Position numbers and translations under genes: made by a program. Shown one piece after another: positions 1 through 9,465 of a stretch of 64,000 nucleotides of DNA. This stretch comes from Echinicola pacifica DSM 19836. Lineage in GTDB: Bacteria > Bacteroidota > Bacteroidia > Cytophagales > Cyclobacteriaceae. The DNA lies in NCBI RefSeq assembly GCF_000373245.1, contig NZ_KB890755.1, positions 258,788 through 322,787 on the forward strand, read 5' to 3'. The notes below the pieces were generated by a model. The model was not told the origin of the DNA and ran no database searches. It saw nothing but the letters and a program-made list of their open reading frames with translations. Position 1 is the stretch's first letter; each line of letters begins with the position of its first letter.

Positions 1-2312
1 AGGGATAGCTCTATCCCTTTATTCTCCACTTCCCCGACATTGGCCCACTGAGTATTGACCACGGAGGGAGCGGCAGTGGAAAACTGAAGCAGGAGGTTAT
101 TGGTATATTTCTCGTAATAATCGAGAGTACCCGTCAGGCGGTTATTCAGGAAGCCAAAATCTAGGCCAATATTCAGCTGATTTGTTTGCTCCCACTGAAG
201 GTCCGGGTTGGCATAGTTGGTAGGCAAAACACTAGGGATAGCCTCGCCACCAAGCACATATACGGCAGATCCAGCGATCCCCAGCTGCTGGCGATAGAGG
301 TCATTAGGGATCTCCTGGTTTCCCGTCACCCCATAGCCTACACGCAGTTTCAACTGGTCAAAGCTACTAGTCTTCATAAAGTCCTCCTCGGTGATATTCC
401 AGGCAAAGGCTCCTGAAGGGAACAGTCCCCAGCGGTTATTTTCTCCAAACCGGCTAGAGCCATCATTCCTTAGGGTAAAGGTAAAAAGATAGCGATCCTT
501 CAATCGTAGATTGGCACGTCCAAAAACCGAGGCCAGCCGATTGGCTGATTTATAGGAAGTATTAGATAGGATGGTTCCCGACTGGATCAGATTCCACTTG
601 ACGGAAGAAGAGACGAAGTTATTGGCCTCCGTGAAGGTATATTCGGTCACAAAACGCTGAAAGGAGTAGCCGCCTAGTAAGCTTAAATTAGTATTACTAT
701 TAAACTCCTTATTATAGGTAAGGGTGGCCTCCGCTACGGAACTATAATTCTGCTGCTTATTGATAGAAGCCCGTCCACCGTCAGTTTCTCCTGATGGGTG
801 GCTGGCAGGCATATTGGTAAATCGCTCAATATACTGGTCATTATGACCTAGGTTGATACGGAAAGTAAGCTCATCCATAAGATCGAAAGCAGCATCTACA
901 TTCCCCAGAAACATGCCTGTATAGCGCTCATCATCCACTTCCACCCATGATACGGGATTGATTCTTAGCTCTCCTATCTGGTAATAAGAGCCATCAGGAT
1001 TAGTCACTGGTAAGGTCGGCGCCCATCGGATGGCATCCTTTAGGATATTGCCACCTTCATTATTTATATTGGAAGAAACGGGGGTATTGTCCTCTGCAGT
1101 CTTTCCGTAGGTCATATTCACGCCCAGTCTCAAACGACCCTCGAGCGCCTTATGTGTTCCATTAAATCGGCCGGTATATTTCTTCAAGCCGGAGGAAAGC
1201 AAAATCCCCTGCTGATCAGTATAGCCTATAGAAGCGCGATAATTACTGGCGTCAGAGCCACCGCCAAAGGCGATATTATGGTTTTGGCTCACCGCAGAAC
1301 GGAATACCTCATCCTGCCAAAAGGTATCTGCCCCTTCATCCGGAAAGGCCAGATTATTGGCTGTGGCATAGTCTCTATATTGGTCTGCCGACAATACGGG
1401 AAGAGTTTTTCTCACGCTCGATACGCCCACATAGGTATCGTAAGTTAGGGTCTCCCCGGAGCTTTTACTTTTGGTCGTAATCATGATGACCCCATTGGCC
1501 CCACGGGAACCATAAATAGCTGTGGCCGAGGCGTCTTTCAGAATGTCTATGGACTCAATATCGGAGGGATTTATCGAGTTTAGTGGATTGGTACCCTCTG
1601 AGGAGAAGGGGGAACTTCCCTGGACCGAGGACACAAATTTATTGGAAGAGCTAAACTGTAGCGGCACCCCATCGATCACATAAAGAGGGTCATTTCCCGC
1701 AGAAATGGAGTTTACACCTCGGATGGTCACAGTGGAAGGAGCGCCAGGCTGGCCGCTATTCTGGACAATATTCACCCCTGCCACTTTTCCTTGCAGCAAC
1801 TGCTCCGGAGCCACGGACATTCCTGTATTGAAGTCCTTAGAGCCTACGGAGGCCACAGATCCTGTAATATCCTTTCGGCGCTGGGTTCCATAGCCCACCA
1901 CCACCACTTCACCGAGCTGCTGCATATCCACCTGTAGGGTCAGGTCTATGCTGGTCTGATTGCCCACAGCAACCTCCTGTTTCTCAAAACCTATGGAGCT
2001 GAAGATCAGCACCGCACCTTCATCGGGTACCTCCAGGCTATATTTACCGTCAATATCAGTCACGGTACCACGCCCTGCGCCTTTTAGCAGGATACTCACC
2101 CCTGGGAGAGGCATATTATCTTCGCTGGACAGCACCGTCCCAGAAATGGTCTTTTCTATACTTTGGCTAGTACTGTAAAAGGGGAAATCCGAAGGGTTTG
2201 TTGTCGCCAGCAGGGTCGATGTCTCAGCTTTTAGATGGAAGCTGCAGGCCATAGCGAGTAGGCATAAGCCCTGACTCTTCCATGGCAATTTTAGGGTAAT
2301 TGCTTTAGTCAT
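1..2312 (-). CDS. SusC/RagA family TonB-linked outer membrane receptor (partial, C-terminus beyond left edge)
   Basis: This outer membrane TonB-dependent transporter probably imports a nutrient oligomer. The frame is open from the ATG at 2312 to the window edge, about 770 residues. A leader-like N-terminus (about 1-29) is followed by a carboxypeptidase-regulatory-like domain (about 55-130; motifs MPLPGVSILLKG and VTDIDGKYSL), then the GEVVVVGYGTQ element typical of SusC, then a plug domain with ILKDASATAIYGSRGANGV. No STN signalling domain lies between the leader and the regulatory-like domain, unlike the two full-length SusC proteins in this window, and no sigma/FecR pair is adjacent upstream. 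The SusD partner, if there is one, would lie left of the window. The family is certain; the substrate is unknown. Confidence 0.95.
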   Translation of the reverse strand, partial: MTKAITLKLPWKSQGLCLLAMACSFHLKAETSTLLATTNPSDFPFYSTSQSIEKTISGTVLSSEDNMPLPGVSILLKGAGRGTVTDIDGKYSLEVPDEGAVLIFSSIGFEKQEVAVGNQTSIDLTLQVDMQQLGEVVVVGYGTQRRKDITGSVASVGSKDFNTGMSVAPEQLLQGKVAGVNIVQNSGQPGAPSTVTIRGVNSISAGNDPLYVIDGVPLQFSSSNKFVSSVQGSSPFSSEGTNPLNSINPSDIESIDILKDASATAIYGSRGANGVIMITTKSKSSGETLTYDTYVGVSSVRKTLPVLSADQYRDYATANNLAFPDEGADTFWQDEVFRSAVSQNHNIAFGGGSDASNYRASIGYTDQQGILLSSGLKKYTGRFNGTHKALEGRLRLGVNMTYGKTAEDNTPVSSNINNEGGNILKDAIRWAPTLPVTNPDGSYYQIGELRINPVSWVEVDDERYTGMFLGNVDAAFDLMDELTFRINLGHNDQYIERFTNMPASHPSGETDGGRASINKQQNYSSVAEATLTYNKEFNSNTNLSLLGGYSFQRFVTEYTFTEANNFVSSSVKWNLIQSGTILSNTSYKSANRLASVFGRANLRLKDRYLFTFTLRNDGSSRFGENNRWGLFPSGAFAWNITEEDFMKTSSFDQLKLRVGYGVTGNQEIPNDLYRQQLGIAGSAVYVLGGEAIPSVLPTNYANPDLQWEQTNQLNIGLDFGFLNNRLTGTLDYYEKYTNNLLLQFSTAAPSVVNTQWANVGEVENKGIELS

Positions 2313-2503
2313 TGGAACATTGGATTTATTGGTAATCAATGGGGATAGGATAGTCCATAACCCACAACCAATGTATCCACCCTTTCTAACAAAATCGTTC
2401 TGTACTGTGCTGTCCTTGGAACACTATCCATCAGGCTAAACAGTCCTTAAAATCTAGTAATTCATAAAAATAAAACCTTTATATATATTTGAAAAACAGG
2501 TAA

Positions 2504-3652
2504 TTACAACTTTTCCTTCAATCCTCCCATGAGAAATCCACCCCAGAAGATGGGGAATAAGATGAATAGACTTTTCATGCGCATCATGATGCCCAGATTG
2601 CTCAGGATATTGGCATATAATAGGCTGATTAAGAGAAATAATATTAGTCCAAAACCATAGGATATGGGTGCTTTTTTCCACTGAGTCCAGGAGATGGTGA
2701 AGGGCAAAATCATATATAGGAGGACCAATAAGAGGTTCTCTGCCGAGGCTAAATAGGCAGTAAAATTATGAGCATCCAGAAATAAGGGACGAAACCAAAA
2801 AGTCAATAGCCGCATCGGTTGAGAATAAGAGGCCATGTCCACCGCCGAACCTACCCCCTGGCCTCCCAGCATCGCAAATTGGCGGGCGATGATCTCCTGT
2901 GCGCTGGCCAAACTAAATTCTCCCAAACCCAAATACCAGAACAGCAGAGGAAAAGCACTAATGGCCAAGGCTAAGCAGCTAGCAGCGTACACCCTGGCCC
3001 ATCGATGCTGTCGCCAAAGTGGCAATAAGCAGAGGCCAAGGGCCAGCAAAACCAACCAGGCAAGATAAGTACGGACCATAAAAATCAGCCCTATCCCAAA
3101 GGCAAGATAGAGAAACTGAGGCCGCTGCAAGCCCCTAAACACACAGGCCAAAGCCAGTAAACATAAAGCTTCTTTCCCGATCCCTGCCGTCCAAAAATGT
3201 AGGTTGGGAAGAAATAAGAGAAAGGCATACCAAGGGGTATCCAGAAACCTCCAGCTGGAGCGTCCCAAGGAAATCAGCTGTAAAAACAGCATTCTCATCG
3301 CCCAATAGCCCAGCCAGCCGTAGATCAGGTGCCCCGCCAGGATATCCCAGTGCCACAGCTTGGAAGGAATATAATTTAGCCAATACATAAAGGGGTAGCC
3401 TATACCAAAATAATCCCACCAGCCCTCTGCGTCCACAGCGGCTAAGGGGCCATTGAGGTTCCAATAGACAATGGAATCTCCCCCAAAACGCTGTATATAC
3501 GCATGGAAGAAGAAGCTGATCCCTATATGCCATACCATCAAAGCCTGCAAAATCCCCGCTTGCTGCGCCGTGACCCTAGCCGAAGAGGCCATACGCTGGT
3601 TGGCGTAAAAGGTGAGCGCATACACGATAAATATCACTAGGAATGCTACCAT
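2504..3652 (-). CDS. Polytopic membrane protein, EpsG/Wzy-like (putative polysaccharide polymerase)
   Basis: A 382-residue, very hydrophobic protein with roughly ten predicted membrane segments. I do not recognise a named family with certainty. It has an acidic 'GDSIVYW' near residue 58, a loop FLPNLHFWTAGIGKEA (about 147-162) reminiscent of the 'P-FW-S-KD' loop of EpsG/Wzy-like polymerases, and a conserved block GSAVDMASYSQP then TFWFRPLFLDAHN (about 268-296). The same blocks occur in the same order in the membrane protein at 5718-6995, so the two are paralogues. It lies at the downstream end of the polysaccharide locus and is divergent from the GNAT gene, 82 bases away. A role in chain polymerisation is inference; a flippase or acyltransferase is less likely. 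Confidence 0.75.
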   Translation of the reverse strand: MVAFLVIFIVYALTFYANQRMASSARVTAQQAGILQALMVWHIGISFFFHAYIQRFGGDSIVYWNLNGPLAAVDAEGWWDYFGIGYPFMYWLNYIPSKLWHWDILAGHLIYGWLGYWAMRMLFLQLISLGRSSWRFLDTPWYAFLLFLPNLHFWTAGIGKEALCLLALACVFRGLQRPQFLYLAFGIGLIFMVRTYLAWLVLLALGLCLLPLWRQHRWARVYAASCLALAISAFPLLFWYLGLGEFSLASAQEIIARQFAMLGGQGVGSAVDMASYSQPMRLLTFWFRPLFLDAHNFTAYLASAENLLLVLLYMILPFTISWTQWKKAPISYGFGLILFLLISLLYANILSNLGIMMRMKSLFILFPIFWGGFLMGGLKEKL

Positions 3653-3734
3653 CTGAGGAGAGCCTGTTTTTTTATGAACCGAAAAATAATAAATATGTCC
3701 TTAATAATTGTCTGCTATGCGCTAATTTAGGCCA

Positions 3735-4697
3735 ATGCAACTGAGAAACGCATCCCCATCAGACCTCCCTGCTATCGTCGAGCTCCTCAAAACGTCTCTT
3801 GGTGAATCTCTGATCCCTAAATCCATCCCATTATGGCGCTGGAAGCATGAGGAAGGTCCATTTGGGCAAAGCCCGGTAATCTTGGCAGAGCATCAGGGGA
3901 AAATAGTGGGAGTCAGGGCGTTTATGCCTTGGAAATGGCAGGGAAGGCAGAAAAACTTCGCCAGCCTAAGGGCGGTAGATACGGCCGTTCACCCCGACTA
4001 CCAAGGTCAGGGGATATTCAAAAAACTCAGCCTCAGCCTAGTGCAAAAATGCACAGAGGAAGGCTACGACTTTATATTCAACAGCCCCAATAAACAAAGC
4101 CTTCCAGGATATCTAAAAATGGGCTGGGAAATTCATGGTCGTTTACCGCTGCAAATAGCACTGGTGAGACTGCCAATTCGCTCAGGAAAGCCCAATACTG
4201 AGCCCCAAGCTCTTCCAGAATGTCCTGAAAACCTGCTCACGCAAGTGGCAAGATTTAAGAACCCGATGGCCAGCCCACTGCATACGGTGCTGAGCCCCGA
4301 ATACCTACGATGGCGTTACAAAAATAATCCCCTGTACCACTATGGATTCCTGACCGATGAAGAGACTTATCTATGCGTGTTTCGTATAAAATCCCATTCT
4401 CGATTTGATGAATTGAGGATATGTGACCTATATCTTCTCGGGGGATCAGACAGCTATGCTAAGGGCCATCTCCAGGAGCAGCTCGCCGCCCAATGCCGAA
4501 TCCATCATCCTGCACTGCTGAGCGGTTCGGGCATAGCGATACCGCAATTGGAGTCCTTTGGTCTCACCCGCTTTCTAAGGGTGAACCGCGGCCCATTAGT
4601 TACTATGAGAAATCTAAATTGTAAAACGGAAGAGTGGAAAACCCTAATGCATAAACAGGGCTTGGCCTTCAGCATAGGGGACCTGGAGCTGTTTTAG
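3735..4697 (+). CDS. GNAT family N-acetyltransferase
   Basis: A 320-residue cytoplasmic acetyltransferase of the GNAT superfamily. The acetyl-CoA-binding motif A is visible as VHPDYQGQGIFKKLS at about residues 85-99, preceded by the beta-strand region with GVRAFMPWKW. The protein is about twice the length of a minimal GNAT, so the C-terminal half may be a second, degenerate acyltransferase-like domain. It is the only plus-strand gene inside the polysaccharide locus and sits between a polysaccharide deacetylase and a polymerase-like membrane protein, which suggests acylation of a sugar or sugar precursor. The acceptor cannot be read from the sequence. It starts at the first ATG after the divergent promoter region. 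Confidence 0.85.
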   Translation: MQLRNASPSDLPAIVELLKTSLGESLIPKSIPLWRWKHEEGPFGQSPVILAEHQGKIVGVRAFMPWKWQGRQKNFASLRAVDTAVHPDYQGQGIFKKLSLSLVQKCTEEGYDFIFNSPNKQSLPGYLKMGWEIHGRLPLQIALVRLPIRSGKPNTEPQALPECPENLLTQVARFKNPMASPLHTVLSPEYLRWRYKNNPLYHYGFLTDEETYLCVFRIKSHSRFDELRICDLYLLGGSDSYAKGHLQEQLAAQCRIHHPALLSGSGIAIPQLESFGLTRFLRVNRGPLVTMRNLNCKTEEWKTLMHKQGLAFSIGDLELF

Positions 4698-4737
4698 ATG
4701 GGAAAAAATTACAACTCCTAGAGGGCTTCCAAGTAAA

Positions 4738-5718
4738 TCAAGGTTTGTGAAGCAGCAGATCGGAGAGCTTGGCCATATTGAGGGACTGCATTCCATACCT
4801 ATCGTGTAGGCTTTGGTAGTGAAGGAGGATCTGGCGAAGAGCGGCGAGGTTTTCTTTGGGGTGCATGCCAAAATTATGCGGATGCCACCATAGGTGATAG
4901 CCCTCACCCAGCTGGGCGGCAGTGGTCATTTCGTGCATCACCCGTCTTAATTTCAGCTCATTTAAGCCCGAAAAAGAAGGATTAAAGGGCTTCAAAAGTC
5001 GGCTAGCAGGAAGCTGGAGAGGCCTACCAGAACTTATATCAGTCTTGGAAAGGGCAAAGGAAGTCTTATGGCTAAGAGGAAGGTAAGCATCGGCAGTCCG
5101 AAAGGCTTTCTTCCAAAACCCCGCTTTTTCTGGCTCCTTCCAGAACCAATCCCCAGGGTTGATGCGGACGGTGCTGAAACCATTTTGCAAACAGATTTTC
5201 AGGTGCTCCTCACTGTATTGATTTCTCGGAAAAACCAAGGTTCGCAGCCTTTGGCCATACTTCTGCTGGGCTACCTGCCGGGCCATTTTCAAGTCAGCAT
5301 CAAAGGCGCTCAGGCCGGCACCTTCTGCCTGGCTATAAAAATGTGAGAAGGTATGACTGGCTAGCTCTTGCCCAGGACAGGATATAATCTGCTCAATGAG
5401 CCCATCGGCGCTGTGAAGCAGCGGATCATAGCCGTACTGGGCTATCCAACGATAGGGACAAAGGCTTTTATTTCGGTATTCGGGAAGAATGGTGGGTTTT
5501 AATTGATCCCAATCGGCTCTGGACTCAGTCATCAGCATGCCCACTGTGGCCCAGGTCGCCTGAACGTGAAACTCCCTAAATAAGCTCAAAACCTCAGGAA
5601 TTACCGCTTTGGTACGCGCAAAATAACCCTCCTTTTGGCCGGGTGATACCCGATCAAAAATACCCCAAATCAATTCAAAGTCTAAGGAAATTATAAGCTT
5701 GGACATGCTAGTATTCAT
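4738..5718 (-). CDS. Polysaccharide deacetylase family protein (NodB-like)
   Basis: A 326-residue carbohydrate esterase family 4-like protein, expected to remove N- or O-acetyl groups from a glycan. The first metal-binding motif is SLDFELIWG (Asp13), a variant of the usual TFDDG. The second is ELASHTFSH (His122 and His126), matching the H-x3-H metal site. Later motifs include TLVFPRNQYS (about 156-165) and a C-terminal WWHPHNFG. No signal peptide is apparent, so it may act on cytoplasmic or lipid-linked intermediates. Its ATG overlaps the stop of the upstream membrane-protein gene (TGATG), indicating translational coupling. A second in-frame Met four codons later is an alternative start. Confidence 0.88.
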   Translation of the reverse strand: MNTSMSKLIISLDFELIWGIFDRVSPGQKEGYFARTKAVIPEVLSLFREFHVQATWATVGMLMTESRADWDQLKPTILPEYRNKSLCPYRWIAQYGYDPLLHSADGLIEQIISCPGQELASHTFSHFYSQAEGAGLSAFDADLKMARQVAQQKYGQRLRTLVFPRNQYSEEHLKICLQNGFSTVRINPGDWFWKEPEKAGFWKKAFRTADAYLPLSHKTSFALSKTDISSGRPLQLPASRLLKPFNPSFSGLNELKLRRVMHEMTTAAQLGEGYHLWWHPHNFGMHPKENLAALRQILLHYQSLHDRYGMQSLNMAKLSDLLLHKP

Positions 5719-6995
5719 CAGGAAGGAAGCCTATCGACCTCTAGACGGCTAGGAGCCTGGGCATAACGAAGTTTTTTGCGCCTGCGCTCCACCGCTCGGG
5801 ATTTTTTCCAATCCAGAAAGGCCACCACCACGAAAAACATAAAATACATGATCATGCTTTTTTGGCGAATGATGATCCCCAGATTAGACATCACAAAGGT
5901 CATGGAAAAAGAAATGCTAAGGAAAACCACCGCAGACATCTTGACCATGGCCGGGGCGGTGCGAATGAAAGTGAGGAAATCTTTGTGGAAGATTTTACTG
6001 AAATAGATTAGGTAAAATAGATTTTCGGCCGAAATAAATACTCCCAATACGTTTGGCGCGTCGATAAACAAAGGTCGAAACCAAAAGGTGAATAGCTTCA
6101 CAGGCAGTGAATAAGCCTGCATATCGACTGCCGAGCCGGCATGCTGAAGCTGTCCACCGATAAATTCGGTGTTATTTATGAAACTCTCCCAGACATTGTC
6201 CTCATCCAGTCGGAGATAGACCACCAGCTCATCATAGATAAATATGGATAAACCCAGGCCTATCGAGACCGTCAGGAATTTCTGGTAAAGGGGCATTTTT
6301 TCCTTGCCCAAAAAGAAAGAAACTCCCATCCCAATCATGGTCGCAAAGAAAATATGTGGTCGAACAAAATAAGTCAAAAAGCCCCCAAGACATAAACTGA
6401 CCCATCGCTTGCCGGGAAAAGTCAGACCATATACCAGCAAGCCTATCCCGCAAAAAACCACACTTCCCTTCCCCAGACTAGAGGTCCAAAAGTGCATATT
6501 GGGAAGAAACATTAGTAGATTTACCACATCATAGCCTTGATAGCGGATCTTAAGGCGGAGATTATCCTTAAAAAAAACGTAAAAAAACACGAAACCTATA
6601 TATCCAAAAAAGCCAAATAATACCATCGTCATCTCATAATTGAAGAAGAGAAACTTCACAAATGGAAAGGCTATCCACTCTACAAAGCGGGTGCCGGTGG
6701 ACAGCAAATCGAACCAGTGCAGCTCCGGATAGCTGGCATTATTAAAATAGGCGTGGGAATCAGAATTACGAAAAAGGGCGTAAGTATAGTATATGCCCAC
6801 GAAAATCATATGATACCAATAGAGATTCGACAGGGTCCTGACACTGATTTGCCTATGCCGTCTCTTCAGAAACTGAAGCAGCGGCTGAGTCAAGGCGTAC
6901 AAAATCGGTATCAATAATAATCCTCCAATCATAGGGGTAAATCTACATTTTTTTTGTGGCGATATAGAATTTTGGCGAAGCCTATCGCCAGTCAC
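5718..6995 (-). CDS. Polytopic membrane protein, EpsG/Wzy-like, paralogue of the 2504-3652 gene
   Basis: A 425-residue hydrophobic protein with about ten membrane segments and a basic C-terminal tail (SRAVERRRKKLR). It shares with the 2504-3652 product, in the same order, the elements NSDSHAYF, FLPNMHFWTSSLGKGS (about 163-178), HAGSAVDMQAYSLP, TFWFRPLFIDAPN, ISAENLFYL and NLGIIIRQKS. The resemblance to EpsG/Wzy-type polymerases rests on the general pattern, not on a family match. It is translationally coupled to the downstream deacetylase. The Met at 6932, 21 codons in, is a plausible alternative start, because the hydrophobic domain begins there. Confidence 0.75.
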   Translation of the reverse strand: MTGDRLRQNSISPQKKCRFTPMIGGLLLIPILYALTQPLLQFLKRRHRQISVRTLSNLYWYHMIFVGIYYTYALFRNSDSHAYFNNASYPELHWFDLLSTGTRFVEWIAFPFVKFLFFNYEMTMVLFGFFGYIGFVFFYVFFKDNLRLKIRYQGYDVVNLLMFLPNMHFWTSSLGKGSVVFCGIGLLVYGLTFPGKRWVSLCLGGFLTYFVRPHIFFATMIGMGVSFFLGKEKMPLYQKFLTVSIGLGLSIFIYDELVVYLRLDEDNVWESFINNTEFIGGQLQHAGSAVDMQAYSLPVKLFTFWFRPLFIDAPNVLGVFISAENLFYLIYFSKIFHKDFLTFIRTAPAMVKMSAVVFLSISFSMTFVMSNLGIIIRQKSMIMYFMFFVVVAFLDWKKSRAVERRRKKLRYAQAPSRLEVDRLPS

Positions 6996-7139
6996 TTAGG
7001 TAAAACTATAAGCTAAAAACAAGTATATATATTCCAAAAGGCCTTTCTGCTTCAACCCCTGATAAGAGGTTCATCTCCCGCGAAACCAAAGGCACCTACA
7101 GCCTAAATTGCCGGAGAAATCAAGGCTCAAATTTGCAGT

Positions 7140-8276
7140 TCATTTTCGTGCCTTCAGCACTGATCGGTAGCAGTCTTCCAGTTGGCGGACCATTCGCTCC
7201 ATTCCAAATCCTTCCACTATGCGCTTCCGAGCCCTATCGCCCATGGCTATTCGTAGGGCCTCTTCCTTCAACAGTCTATCGGCCGCCATCGCCAGGTCCA
7301 AATACTCTGATGAGGCAGACAAAAACCCCTCCTGTCCCTCACGGACTACCTCGGCAATCCCCCCCACCCCTGTGCTCAGCACAGGCAGGCTACAGGCCAT
7401 AGCCTCCAGCATGGCCACCGGCAGCCCCTCAAACTCTGAAGTCATCAGGTAGAGGTCCATGGCCGACAAATACGGAAGCACCTCAGTCTGAGTGCCGGGA
7501 AGATGCACCTTCGTCGCCAGACCCAATTCTTGAATCAGGGTCCTGACCATTGGCATTTCGGAACCAGCCCCCACCAGGATAAAGTGGACCTCAGGATGGG
7601 AATCTGCAATACTCTGCGCCACGGCCAGCCAGGCTTGCAGCCGTTTCTGAATCCTAAAAACCGCCACTTGGCCGATCACCAGAGCCCTTTCTGGGATACC
7701 TAGCTGCTGACGGATGCTGTCTCCTAGCGCTCTATTTTTGGTAAAATGGTCTGTATCCACCGCATTGGTGATGGTCTGAAGGACAGGCTTCCTTCGGTCC
7801 TTACCATGCCCCAGCAGGATACTTCTCTTCACCTCCTCCGAAACGGGAATCACCAAATCCTGCATTCCAAAGGTCAATTTATTCAGCTTGCGAGAAAGGA
7901 AATTATACCGTTGCCACACATTATGCTCCGTATAGATCACAGGCAGCCCCCTTCTCCAGCCCACCAGTCTACCGAGTACGCCGGCCCAGGGGAGGTGACA
8001 ATGGATGATATCAATACCCAGTCGCTGCACCAATTTCCCCACCGGCCCCAGCAAAGAGGGCAGTGCCAGGTCAGAAGCCTCAATGAGGTGCACCCTCACC
8101 CCGGCCTCCTCCAATTCCTCTGCAAGGTCAAAAGGTCGATGCAGGAAATACAAGCAAAAAAACTCAAAACCCTCCTTATCATGCCTCTTAGCAGTCTCCT
8201 GAATCAATTTCTCCGCCCCACCCCTCCCCAGGGATTTGATAAGGTGCAGAATACGAATTGGGTTAGAGGGCTTCAT
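7140..8276 (-). CDS. Glycosyltransferase family 4
   Basis: A 378-residue GT-B fold retaining glycosyltransferase, cytoplasmic or membrane-peripheral, adding a sugar to the surface glycan. The N-terminal half carries KSLGRGGAEKLIQ (about 14-26), the usual GT4 acceptor-side glycine loop, and IDIIHCHLPWAG. The C-terminal half has the nucleotide-sugar site EFEGLPVAMLEAMA, the E-x7-E motif, followed by LPVLSTGVGGIAEVV. Length is normal for the family. Its base composition is GC-richer than the next GTs (8346 upward), so it may belong to the stable flank of the locus and not its variable core. Donor and acceptor are unknown. Confidence 0.9.
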   Translation of the reverse strand: MKPSNPIRILHLIKSLGRGGAEKLIQETAKRHDKEGFEFFCLYFLHRPFDLAEELEEAGVRVHLIEASDLALPSLLGPVGKLVQRLGIDIIHCHLPWAGVLGRLVGWRRGLPVIYTEHNVWQRYNFLSRKLNKLTFGMQDLVIPVSEEVKRSILLGHGKDRRKPVLQTITNAVDTDHFTKNRALGDSIRQQLGIPERALVIGQVAVFRIQKRLQAWLAVAQSIADSHPEVHFILVGAGSEMPMVRTLIQELGLATKVHLPGTQTEVLPYLSAMDLYLMTSEFEGLPVAMLEAMACSLPVLSTGVGGIAEVVREGQEGFLSASSEYLDLAMAADRLLKEEALRIAMGDRARKRIVEGFGMERMVRQLEDCYRSVLKARK

Positions 8277-8345
8277 TTAAGCTCTTAAATCTTATCATTT
8301 AGGATTTTTGGAATACAGAATTTTAAAGGATAAAGTGATTTAAAT

Positions 8346-9440
8346 TCATGAAATCACTTTAGCATATAATTGATCAAACTCATCTCTTAAAGTACACAAG
8401 CTAAAATCTTTAGAAATCATTTCTTGAGCATTTCTGATTATAATTTCAAGTTTATCCGTGGGCATTTCCATAACTTCCACCATATGCTGTAACATTGCTT
8501 TTTCATTTCCGGCAGGTACTAGAAACCCTGTTTCCCCGGATATGAGCACTTCTGATATCCCGCCCACGTCATAAGCTATTACGGGGACTTTACAGAACAT
8601 GGATTCCAGAATCACGGCAGGAAGGCCTTCTATTAGACTAGGAACAACCAAGGCCTTTGCGGATGAGATAACTGGAAATATATTTGATAGTGGGTCCAAA
8701 ATTCTTACTCGCTCTTTTAGATTCAGTCTTTTAATCTCATTTTTAACCTGATGTTCCATAGGCCCCTTTCCTATAATCACCAGGTCCATAGAAGGGTAAT
8801 TCCTATTAAATGTTTTAAAAACCTCCAAAAAATGGTCAATGCCTTTTTCAGGAACGAGAGCTCCTATAATTAACAAATAGGATCCTTCTTTCAGTGGATA
8901 GGGATTGATATCATTATTCAAATAAACTATGGTCTTTTGATCAATTCCTATTTTAATTACCTCCATCAGGCAATTCGGCTTAAAATTCTCAACTATATCT
9001 TCCTGACACAAGTGTGAAACTGAAGCTATGGCATCTACTTTCCGTAATAAAAATGAATTAAGGATTTGCTGATACCTGCTAATTATGAACCCACTCATTT
9101 TATTGGCATTCCTAAAGACTATTTTGCCCTTCCAGCCAAATAATAATTTTGAAAAAACCGCATACTTAAGGGTATCTCCGGCATTCGCTTGAATAATATC
9201 TGCATCCCATTCATTGATTAATTTTGATAGGTAAGCCCATGATTTAACATCTATAAACCGATACCTTTTTTTGGCTTTTAGGCAAACCATTAATCCATCA
9301 AAGGGTAGCTTAGCTTCAGCAGAAAACAGACTTATAACCAGAACTTTATTCCCATTATCTTTTTGCAATTGTGCCAATTGGCATGCAAAAATTTCAGCAC
9401 CTCTTAATTGTGGCTTATTAATTATATGAACAATATTCAT
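8346..9440 (-). CDS. Glycosyltransferase family 4
   Basis: A 364-residue GT-B enzyme. The N-terminus shows NKPQLRGAEIFACQLA (about 8-23), a GT4 glycine loop in a slightly unusual form. The donor site reads SLIEGLPAVILESMFCK, then VPVIAYDVGGISEVL, with the two glutamates of the E-x7-E motif present. The LVIIGKGPMEHQVK stretch is the linker strand before the donor site. It begins the AT-rich part of the locus and lies 25 bases downstream of the preceding GT4 gene, so it is probably cotranscribed. It most resembles capsule or O-antigen glycosyltransferases; the linkage is not predictable. Confidence 0.9.
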   Translation of the reverse strand: MNIVHIINKPQLRGAEIFACQLAQLQKDNGNKVLVISLFSAEAKLPFDGLMVCLKAKKRYRFIDVKSWAYLSKLINEWDADIIQANAGDTLKYAVFSKLLFGWKGKIVFRNANKMSGFIISRYQQILNSFLLRKVDAIASVSHLCQEDIVENFKPNCLMEVIKIGIDQKTIVYLNNDINPYPLKEGSYLLIIGALVPEKGIDHFLEVFKTFNRNYPSMDLVIIGKGPMEHQVKNEIKRLNLKERVRILDPLSNIFPVISSAKALVVPSLIEGLPAVILESMFCKVPVIAYDVGGISEVLISGETGFLVPAGNEKAMLQHMVEVMEMPTDKLEIIIRNAQEMISKDFSLCTLRDEFDQLYAKVIS

Positions 9441-9465
9441 TGTGATAAAGAAAAAAACAGCGTGA

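Noticed and set aside
7219-8288. Plus-strand open frames of 60-180 residues over the GT4 gene
   Set aside because: They are shadows of the minus-strand GT4 gene, rich in Pro/Arg/Ser/His, with no recognisable motif.
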